A stretch of DNA of 12,680 nt from the NCBI GenBank assembly GCA_017416055.1, contig JAFQDI010000094.1, positions 1 through 12,680 of the forward strand. Direction: 5' to 3'. A program made the translations under genes and the position numbers. Source of the stretch: Lachnospiraceae bacterium. Its GTDB lineage: Bacteria > Bacillota_A > Clostridia > Lachnospirales > Lachnospiraceae. The notes under the pieces were generated by a model. That model saw only the letters and a program-made list of their open reading frames with translations, was not told where the DNA came from and searched no databases. Shown one piece after another: positions 7,609 to 12,680 of the stretch; within the stretch, counting starts at the first letter, position 1, and each line of letters opens with the position of its first letter.

Positions 7609-7643
7609 ATAGACGCGATTGAATGAGGATAGAAGGAGACAAT

Positions 7644-8156
7644 ATGTATCAGGTTGATGAGTATGTGATGCATCGCAGTAACGGGCTGTGCAGAGTGATC
7701 GGCACCGGCTATCCGGAATTTGGCGGAGTGAAAGGTGAAAACCTTTGTTACATTTTAGAAAATCAGCGAAACAAGGGGAAGATGTATACACCAGTGGAGA
7801 ACGGAGAGAATATACTTCGGCCGGTGATGAATCTCGAACAGGCGGAGGAACTGGTCGCGCATCTTCAGGGGATCGAGCTGATCACCGAGGAGAATGACAA
7901 ACTGCGCGAGGCAGCTTACCGGAAAGCACTTCACGAAGAAGGGTATGTCGGCTGGGCGCGGATCATTAAGACTGCTTATGCGAAGCGTATTGCCCGAATG
8001 AAGGCGGGAAAGAAGTCAACAATCGTTGATCGGAAGTTTGAGAAGCAGGCGCAGGATTATCTTTATGATGAGTTGGCCCATGTCTATCAGATTCCCAGAG
8101 ATTCGGTGGAAGACTATCTGGTTGAACGGGTCGAGGGTTCATCTGCAGGTTTATGA
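7644..8156 (+). CDS. CarD/CdnL-family RNA polymerase-binding regulator
   Basis: Predicted transcription factor that binds the RNA polymerase beta subunit and upstream promoter DNA; known members stabilise open complexes. The 170 residues suit the family. Residues 1-55 resemble the Tudor-like RNAP-interacting domain: YQVDEYVMHRSNGLCRVIG, then LCYILENQRNKGKMYTPVEN. The rest is a helical C-terminal domain, including a basic segment GWARIIKTAYAKRIARMK (103-120) and a final EKQAQDYLYDELAHVY. The ATG at 7644 has AGGAGA at about 7634-7639; an ATG at 7623 in the same frame lacks a good site. The gene is driven by the promoter at 7559-7587 and probably repressed through the 20-bp palindrome. Most bacteria leave CarD unlinked to a dedicated local repressor, so this arrangement is notable. 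The family is assigned from the N-terminal pattern and overall architecture. Confidence 0.85.
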   Translation: MYQVDEYVMHRSNGLCRVIGTGYPEFGGVKGENLCYILENQRNKGKMYTPVENGENILRPVMNLEQAEELVAHLQGIELITEENDKLREAAYRKALHEEGYVGWARIIKTAYAKRIARMKAGKKSTIVDRKFEKQAQDYLYDELAHVYQIPRDSVEDYLVERVEGSSAGL

Positions 8157-8175
8157 GGAATATTTTTGTAAATGA

Positions 8176-8204
8176 TTGTATATTTTTGTGTATTATGGTA
8201 AACT
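8176..8204 (+). promoter_or_regulatory. Predicted promoter upstream of the AI-2E permease
   Basis: TTGTAT (8176-8181) and TAAACT (8199-8204) are spaced by 17 bases in an AT-rich stretch right after the carD-like gene. A start near 8211 would give a leader of about 120 bases before the permease. Both hexamers are moderate matches. Confidence 0.5.
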
Positions 8205-8310
8205 ATGACTAACCGTTTAGGATGTCATGAAAATCTGAGTGATTGACCATATGAAAAATGATTGAAGAGGCGTGGCATGTATCCGGGATACGGGGGACCA
8301 TGCCTTTTTC
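8205..8310 (+). promoter_or_regulatory. Structured leader with intrinsic-terminator hairpin ahead of the permease
   Basis: Two structures are visible. ATGAC (8205-8209) pairs with GTCAT (8224-8228) around a TAA/TTA inner pairing, although its left arm may lie before the start site. GGCATG (8274-8279) pairs with CATGCC (8299-8304), with TCC/GGA continuing inside, followed by TTTTTC (8305-8310). The second is a credible terminator. It may simply end the carD-like transcript. If the promoter at 8176-8204 is used, it sits inside the permease leader and could act as an attenuator. I recognise no known riboswitch here. Confidence 0.55.
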
Positions 8311-8333
8311 ATTAATTTACAAGGGGGATGAAG

Positions 8334-9551
8334 ATGAAAGCATTTTTTGATGCGGTGAGCACAGCGTTGATGCCGATCTTTTTCGGAGCGGGAATGGCCT
8401 TTCTGGTGAATCCGCTGATGAGCTTTATCGAGCGTCGGCTGAAGGAGAAAAACTGGGGTGAGAAGTTTGGTTGGGTAAAAAAACGCACGCGCGGACTTGC
8501 GTTGGTGGCGGCGATTGTAATCTATACCGTGGTTTTGTATGTGAGTATTTCTCTGATCGCACCGAATTTGTTTTTGAGTATTCTCAACTTGATTGAGGAA
8601 CTGCCCGGACGTTTGAGGGGATTCTGGGCGAAGGCAGAGGAACTGATTATCCAGAACGAGTCCATCAGAGAGATCCTGGATGAGGTTTGGAAAAAGATCA
8701 ACGAGTGGTTGATTGGATTTCCGGAAAAAGAGGAGTTTATCAATACGATCAAATCCACGCTGGTGTCGTTGGCGAACGGCGTATACAGTGTGGCCACATT
8801 GCTTGTTGACGTTGCAGCAGTGGCGTTTAATCTGGTAGTCGGTATTATCGTAATGATTTATCTGTTGCTCAGTAAAGATAAATTTATCGGACAGTCGAAG
8901 AAGATCCTCTATGCTGTATGCAAAAACAAAAAGGTGGCGGCAGAAATTTTGGATGTGGCAAGAGCTGCGAACCGTATTTTTAACGGATTTATCAGCGGAA
9001 AGATTCTTGACTCCCTGATTATCGGTGTGATTTGCTTTATCTGTCTGATGATTATGCGGATGCCATACGCACTGCTGATCAGTGTGATCGTCGGTGTGAC
9101 CAATGTGATTCCGGTGTTCGGTCCATTCATCGGAGCGATTCCCTGTGCATTTTTGCTCCTGCTGGTGAATCCGATGTATTGCTTGATTTTTGTGATCTAT
9201 ATCTTTATTCTCCAGCAGGTTGACGGGAACATCATTGGTCCGAAGATTCTCGGAGATTCTACCGGCCTGTCTGCATTTTGGGTGCTGTTCTCAATCCTTT
9301 TGTTTGGCAAGCTGATGGGATTTGTGGGTATGCTTTTGGGTGTACCGCTGTTTGCGACCTTTTACTACACGATGCAAAAGATTCTCAACATGCTGCTTCG
9401 CCGAAAAGCATTGCCGACTGAGACAGAGGAGTACGTTGAAATCGAATATATCGATGAGGACAACCGAATTTATTATCTGCAGAAGGAAAAGAAGACGGAG
9501 AGTATCCGCAAACAGATGAAGCGAAAAAAGAAGACGGACACGGCAGAATAA
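8334..9551 (+). CDS. AI-2E family permease, apparently lacking the first membrane segment
   Basis: Polytopic membrane protein of the AI-2E/TqsA/PerM family, whose members export or take up small molecules or ions; the substrate cannot be told from sequence. Of the two nearby ATGs, 8334 has GGGGG at 8323-8327 six bases upstream, while the one at 8328 touches it; 8334 gives 405 residues. The protein opens directly with the family's usual second segment (ALMPIFFGAGMAFLVNPLMSFIERRL). Family members normally have another hydrophobic helix before it, but an in-frame TAA at 8313 blocks extension. The conserved C-terminal core is present: VGVTNVIPVFGPFIGAIP, then PKILGDSTGLSAFWVLFSILLFG and GMLLGVPLFATFYY. 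A charged tail of about 55 residues ends KKKTDTAE. The cls gene follows after about 50 bases and is probably cotranscribed. Confidence 0.88.
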   Translation: MKAFFDAVSTALMPIFFGAGMAFLVNPLMSFIERRLKEKNWGEKFGWVKKRTRGLALVAAIVIYTVVLYVSISLIAPNLFLSILNLIEELPGRLRGFWAKAEELIIQNESIREILDEVWKKINEWLIGFPEKEEFINTIKSTLVSLANGVYSVATLLVDVAAVAFNLVVGIIVMIYLLLSKDKFIGQSKKILYAVCKNKKVAAEILDVARAANRIFNGFISGKILDSLIIGVICFICLMIMRMPYALLISVIVGVTNVIPVFGPFIGAIPCAFLLLLVNPMYCLIFVIYIFILQQVDGNIIGPKILGDSTGLSAFWVLFSILLFGKLMGFVGMLLGVPLFATFYYTMQKILNMLLRRKALPTETEEYVEIEYIDEDNRIYYLQKEKKTESIRKQMKRKKKTDTAE

Positions 9552-9611
9552 GGGCTGAGGATTTGGAAAAGGGTAAGGAAAGAGTGCAGACATGAGGAGT
9601 TGAACGAGAAG

Positions 9612-11233
9612 ATGAATGCACGAAAACCATATAAGACAGAGATAGGGAATGAAAAGAAAAATTCGGGAGTGAAGTATCAAAAACGAATTCGGGGACCTTT
9701 GAAGTTTATCTTCAGCCGGACCACATTTTTGGTAGCATTTCTATTGATCCAGTTGGCCTTTCTTTTTGCCGGATTTAAATGGCTGGGCGATTATCTGGTG
9801 TATGTCTACGGCGGGTACAGTTTGCTGACGATCGCGGTGGTGGTTCATATTGTCAATCGGCCGATGAATCCGAACATGAAGCTGTCGTGGATCATCCCGA
9901 TTCTGGCGACACCGATTTTTGGCGCATTGTTTTATCTGTATGTGCGCGCCGATTTTCTGACAAAGGAGCTTCGGATCAGAATCAACAGTCTGCATCGGGA
10001 GAGCCTGCCTTATCGAAAAGAAGACAGAGAAATCTGTGAACGACTGAAGCGTGAAGATGAGCAAGCTGCCCGCTTAGCTGCGTATTTGAGACGGCATGGT
10101 GACTTTGCGGTGTATGAAAACACAAGGGTGGAGTATTTCCCGCTGGGCGAGAAAAAGTGGAACAGCCTTTTGGCAGAATTGAAACATGCGAAAAAGTTTA
10201 TCTTTTTGGAATATTTTATCGTCGGAAAGGGCGAAATGTGGGATTCGGTGTTGGAGATCCTGAAAGAGAAGGCGGTGCAGGGGGTGGAAATCCGTGTGAT
10301 GTACGACGGAACAAATACCATCGCAAATCTGCCGTTTTCCTATCCAAAGGAACTGGAGGAATATGGGATCCGCTGCAAGATATTTTCGCCGCTTGACCGT
10401 TTTTGTCCACAGTGCAAAACAACCGTGACCATCGCAAGATTCTGGTAATCGATGGGCACACCGGATTCACCGGAGGGATAAATTTGGCAGACGAATACAT
10501 CAACCACCGGGTCCGCTTCGGGCACTGGAAAGATACCGCAGTGATGCTGAAGGGTGAGGCGGTGCAGAGCCTGACACTGATGTTTCTGGAAATGTGGAAT
10601 GTGGATGAGCCGAGGCGGGAGAAGTGGGGAAAGTATTGTCCTTATTATCCGGACAATCGTCTGCCGGAGAAGGAGACGGAGAAACTAGGTTACGTGATTC
10701 CCTACTGTGACAGTCCGCTGGACAATGAACGGATCGGCGAGTTGGTTTATCTGGATATTTTGAATACAGCGAAAAATTATGTGCACATCATGACACCTTA
10801 TCTCATTTTGGATGACGAGACGATCCAGGCGCTGAGCTATGCGGCAAAGCGCGGGATCGAGACAGTGATTATCATGCCCCATATTCCGGACAAAGAGTTT
10901 GCCTATCTGTTGGCGCGGACCTACTATCCGGAATTGTTGGAGGCGGGTGTGCAGATTTATGAGTACACACCGGGCTTCATTCATGCGAAATCTTTTGTCA
11001 GCGACGATGAGAAAGCAGTTGTCGGAACCATAAATCTGGATTATCGCAGTTTGTATCTGCATTTTGAGTGTGCCGCGTATCTGTATCGATGCCCGGTGGT
11101 GGCAGATGTGGAAGCGGATTTCCAAAGCACACTGGAAAAGTGTCAGAGAATCACCATCGAGGACTGCAAGAGATATCCGGCCAGAAAACGCATCGTGGGT
11201 AAATTGCTGAGATTGGTGGCACCGTTGATGTGA
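9612..11233 (+). pseudogene. cls: Cardiolipin synthase, interrupted by a -1 frameshift
   Basis: Phospholipase-D-superfamily enzyme that joins phosphatidylglycerol units into cardiolipin at the membrane. The first frame (from ATG 9612, or TTG 9600) has three hydrophobic segments near 39-55, 62-83 and 90-111, then the first half of the first PLD domain, and stops at 10448. The second frame runs from 10403 to 11233. It holds the first HKD motif (NRDHRKILVID), FTGGINLADEYIN, and the second HKD motif (HAKSFVSDD, about 193 residues into the frame). Joining the frames at the T-run 10400-10404 restores DRF-LSTVQNNRDHRK and a 540-residue protein of normal family size. All catalytic residues are intact, so the break is recent, a sequencing error, or bridged by slippage. 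GAGGAG (9594-9599) is the likely ribosome binding site. Its distance is 12 bases to the ATG and zero to the TTG, so the start is uncertain. Confidence 0.9.
10400..10404 (+). other. cls: Frameshift site in cls (run of five T)
   Basis: Upstream codons read GAC CGT TTT in the first frame. The downstream frame resumes with TTG TCC ACA, reusing T10403. One missing T (six reduced to five) explains the break exactly. A -1 slip of the Phe codon on the T-run would also restore the protein, but five T is short for efficient slippage and no strong downstream structure was noticed. Confidence 0.88.
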
Positions 11234-11260
11234 GGATGAAAAGTTGAATATATCAACGAA

Positions 11261-11297
11261 AAGGCTGCCACACACAACCGTGTGGCAGCTTCTTTTA
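11261..11297 (+). terminator. Intrinsic terminator after cls
   Basis: GCTGCCACAC (11264-11273) pairs perfectly with GTGTGGCAGC (11280-11289) around a 6-base loop; AAG/TTT-side pairs extend it. The tail is TTCTTTT. An A-rich stretch upstream (11259-11262) means it may also work on the minus strand for the metal-regulator gene that ends at 11303. Confidence 0.88.
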
Positions 11298-11302
11298 ATG
11301 TG

Positions 11303-11674
11303 TTATTCGATTTTAGGGAAGAATCTTCGTTTGATCGCTTCAAAACTCTCCGTGCTGATGACGTGCTCAATCCGGCAGGCATCGCTTTCCGCCGTCTCCT
11401 CACTCACACCGAGGGAGGTAAGTACCTGAGTCAAAAGCTGATGGCGGTCGTATACATTTTCCGCGATCTGTCTGCCTGAATCGGTGAGCGTGATGTAACC
11501 GCTCTTGTCAATGTTGATAAAGCCATTATCACGAAGGTTGCGCACATAGACACTGACACTGGGTTTTGCAAATTCCAATTCATTCACGATATCAATGGAG
11601 CGGACGGTTCCAATGCGCTTGCTCAGAACAAGTATAGTTTCCAGATAATTTTCAGCAGATTCCTGTATTTTCAA
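11303..11674 (-). CDS. DtxR/MntR-family metal-dependent regulator
   Basis: Metal-sensing repressor, 123 residues, comparable to the two-domain MntR (142) and lacking the SH3-like third domain of DtxR. Residues 8-62 are the winged helix (SIDIVNELEFAKPSVSVYVRNL, then GYITLTDSG). The dimerisation and metal domain contains RHQLLTQVL (77-85) and DACRIEHVIS (98-107). Aligned to B. subtilis MntR with an offset of one, the ligands are N9 (Asp8 in MntR), E12, H78, C100 (Glu99 in MntR), E103 and H104. Cys at that place is as in DtxR, so manganese specificity should not be assumed. The start is TTG, fixed by AGGAGG seven to eight bases upstream. A promoter lies at 11707-11735. No metal transporter gene lies next to it here, so its targets are elsewhere or it regulates itself. 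Confidence 0.9.
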   Translation of the reverse strand: MKIQESAENYLETILVLSKRIGTVRSIDIVNELEFAKPSVSVYVRNLRDNGFINIDKSGYITLTDSGRQIAENVYDRHQLLTQVLTSLGVSEETAESDACRIEHVISTESFEAIKRRFFPKIE

Positions 11675-11706
11675 GTCATCACCTCCTGTGTAATGGTATT
11701 TCTATC

Positions 11707-11735
11707 AGTATACCCTTTTTCACAGGAAATATCAA
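11707..11735 (-). promoter_or_regulatory. Predicted promoter of the DtxR/MntR-type gene
   Basis: On the minus strand TTGATA (-35, 11730-11735) and TATACT (-10, 11707-11712) are spaced by 17 bases, about 33 bases before the TTG start. GGTAT/ATACC arms (11695-11714) straddle the -10 but are too short to call an operator. Confidence 0.7.
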
Positions 11736-11774
11736 GAGGTAAATATGGCAAAGAAGGGTTTGCTCAATCAAAGA

Positions 11775-12218
11775 TCAGTCTGATACGGCAGCCTTGTCGA
11801 GAGCGGAGCGGATGGCCTTTAGAATCGCAGAACAGGTGTACTTACTGGTCTCTGCGTAAGAAACATTCTCGGCGGACTGATTGGTAATGATCTGCTCTGC
11901 CAGCGCATCCATGGAGGGTGCCATTAGCGGGAAAACGGTGGTGACCGCTTCGGCCAGGTTGGTGAATCGGATGGATTTGATATAATCGGAATCCACACAG
12001 ACCTCTACCTCAAGGCTTTGGCTGCCCAGGTTGAGCGAGGAAGTGTAAACGCCCGGTATGTAGGACGCGATCACGCCGGTATTGGTGGGTGCGGAAGGTT
12101 CTTTTTTGCCGAACATGGTGATCAGCAGTACCACTAAAATAATGGCCAGACCGATAAAAATCAGAGTGTACAGAAGTTCTTTCTTTTTGAAGACGACGAT
12201 TTTTGTGTTGGCGCTCAT
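11775..12218 (-). CDS. Membrane-anchored small protein resembling a degenerate FMN-binding domain
   Basis: I do not recognise a named gene. The 147 residues begin with a basic stretch (KKKELL) and one membrane helix at about 15-36, then a short Pro/Thr linker (40-48), suggesting an anchored extracytoplasmic domain. Residues 53-144 follow the order of FMN-binding domains (Pfam FMN_bind): IPGVYTSSLNLGSQSLEVEV, then VDSDYIKSIRFTN, then LAEQIITNQS and CSAILKAIRSALDKA. The flavin-attachment motif SGAT-x-TS is replaced by SYAETSKYTCS, so covalent FMN is unlikely. The complement of 12226-12230 provides a GGGAG-like site about eight bases before the ATG. It lies 100 bases upstream of the metal-regulator gene on the same strand, with no terminator seen between them. 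It is divergent from addB. The domain resemblance is judged by eye and could be wrong. Confidence 0.62.
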   Translation of the reverse strand: MSANTKIVVFKKKELLYTLIFIGLAIILVVLLITMFGKKEPSAPTNTGVIASYIPGVYTSSLNLGSQSLEVEVCVDSDYIKSIRFTNLAEAVTTVFPLMAPSMDALAEQIITNQSAENVSYAETSKYTCSAILKAIRSALDKAAVSD

Positions 12219-12299
12219 GCAGTGTTTCTCCCGTAGGTGGGTGTTGCTAAACTTTATGCAGTGTGGGCGGAGATTATGCGGGCGGAAAGAGATAACAGG

Positions 12300-12328
12300 G
12301 TGACAAAAAGGAAATATTTTGGTATAGT
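12300..12328 (+). promoter_or_regulatory. Predicted addB promoter
   Basis: GTGACA (12300-12305) and TATAGT (12323-12328) are separated by 17 bases; each is one base from consensus. The expected start is near 12335, giving a leader of about 83 bases. The palindrome GTGTACAC (12327-12334) abuts the start. Confidence 0.65.
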
Positions 12329-12345
12329 GTACACGTAAGCAATGA

Positions 12346-12365
12346 GCAAACGCATTAGCGTTTGC
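12346..12365 (+). repeat. Perfect inverted repeat in the addB leader
   Basis: GCAAACGC and GCGTTTGC form 8-bp arms around ATTA, about 11 bases into the predicted transcript. No T-run follows, so it is not a terminator. It could be an operator near the start site or an RNA hairpin that protects the transcript or affects its expression. Confidence 0.7.
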
Positions 12366-12417
12366 GAATAGCAGTGTGAATGTGCAGTGCGAAATGAATC
12401 AGAGTAGGAGGATTCCC

Positions 12418-12680
12418 ATGTCCCTTCAATTTGTCCTTGGAAAAAGCGGAAGCGGAAAGACCCATATTTTATACGAGGAACTGATTCGTCAGTCGATTGC
12501 TCACCCGGAGCGCCAGTATATTCTGCTGGTGCCGGAGCAGTTTACCCTTCAGACTCAGAAGGATCTGGTGATGCTGCATCCGGGCCATGGAATCATGAAT
12601 ATCGATATTTTGAGTTTCGAACGCCTTGCATATCGGGTGTTCGACGAACTGGGCGTGGATCCGGGCGTGGTTTTGGATGA
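12418..12680 (+). CDS. addB: Helicase-exonuclease AddAB subunit AddB, 3' end outside the window
   Basis: AddB partners AddA to process double-strand DNA ends for recombination, the Firmicute counterpart of RecBCD. Only the first 87 codons are present. They open with SLQFVLGKSGSGKTHILYEEL, matching the AddB N-terminus with its Walker A (GKSGSGKT, about residues 8-15). Then come QYILLVPEQFTLQTQKDL and NIDILSFERLAYRVFDELG, both typical AddB blocks. AGGAGG at 12406-12411 precedes the ATG by six bases. The nuclease and iron-sulphur cysteine regions lie beyond the window, as would addA if it follows in the usual order. The leader contains the promoter at 12300 and the inverted repeat at 12346. Confidence 0.93.
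   Translation, partial: MSLQFVLGKSGSGKTHILYEELIRQSIAHPERQYILLVPEQFTLQTQKDLVMLHPGHGIMNIDILSFERLAYRVFDELGVDPGVVLD

Noticed and set aside
7448..7642. Extended N-terminus of the MarR protein (65 more codons)
   Set aside because: The extension crosses both divergent promoters and the operator-like palindromes, does not resemble MarR proteins, and the internal ATG has a good ribosome binding site.
10395..10448. Programmed ribosomal frameshifting in cls
   Set aside because: Only a five-T run, no tandem slippery heptamer of the X-XXY-YYZ form in the proper phase and no noticed stimulator; a plain one-base loss or sequencing error is simpler, so it is kept only as an alternative.
11695..11714. GGTAT...ATACC inverted repeat as the metal regulator's own operator
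   Set aside because: Arms of only five bases that include the -10 itself, with no resemblance to known MntR or DtxR boxes; too weak to call.
1..12680. CRISPR array, tRNA/rRNA gene, transposase, phage or toxin-antitoxin module
   Set aside because: No spaced direct repeats, no tRNA-like or rRNA-like stretch noticed, and none of the frames resembles such genes; every larger reading frame is explained by chromosomal genes or their shadows.

Overview
The window looks like a chromosome segment of a Gram-positive anaerobe in the class Clostridia, most probably Lachnospiraceae. This is inferred from the protein flavours: AddB, a short DtxR/MntR-type regulator, a CarD-like protein, an SLC45-like MFS carrier, and an AI-2E permease next to a clostridial-type cardiolipin synthase. 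Strong AGGAGG-type ribosome binding sites and U-tailed intrinsic terminators agree. No tRNA, rRNA, CRISPR array, insertion sequence or phage gene was found. Coding density is high and no stretch over 300 bases lacks a gene.

Layout. (1) Bases 1-2957 (+): the 3' part of an atypical hisS followed by aspS, then a probable terminator. (2) 3062-6047 (+): a tight membrane-function cluster of an MscS channel, an SLC45/GPH-like MFS carrier and a membrane-anchored glycerophosphodiester phosphodiesterase, ended by a strong bidirectional terminator. (3) 6135-7447 (-): an XRE-type regulator with a TPR-like tail, then a MarR regulator. (4) 7448-7643: a divergent control region with two near-consensus promoters and two perfect palindromes, between marR (-) and a CarD-like RNA-polymerase-binding protein (+). 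(5) 8157-11297 (+): a promoter/leader with a terminator-like hairpin, an AI-2E family permease that appears to lack its usual first membrane segment, and a cardiolipin synthase gene broken by a -1 frameshift in a run of five T, then a terminator. (6) 11303-12218 (-): a DtxR/MntR-type metal regulator with a changed metal site, and a small anchored protein resembling a degenerate FMN-binding domain. (7) 12300 to end (+): promoter, leader hairpin and the first 87 codons of addB.

How the genes fit together. hisS-aspS is a translation pair. mscS, the MFS carrier, the phosphodiesterase, the AI-2E permease and cls all concern the membrane or its phospholipids, but a shared pathway is only inference. 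Four small regulators lie in the middle and right. The best-supported regulatory hypothesis is that the MarR protein controls the divergent carD-like gene through the 20-bp palindrome at that gene's start site. I see no clear new multi-gene system. The items most worth checking are the marR/carD control region, the cls frameshift, the atypical HisRS and the degenerate FMN-binding-like protein.
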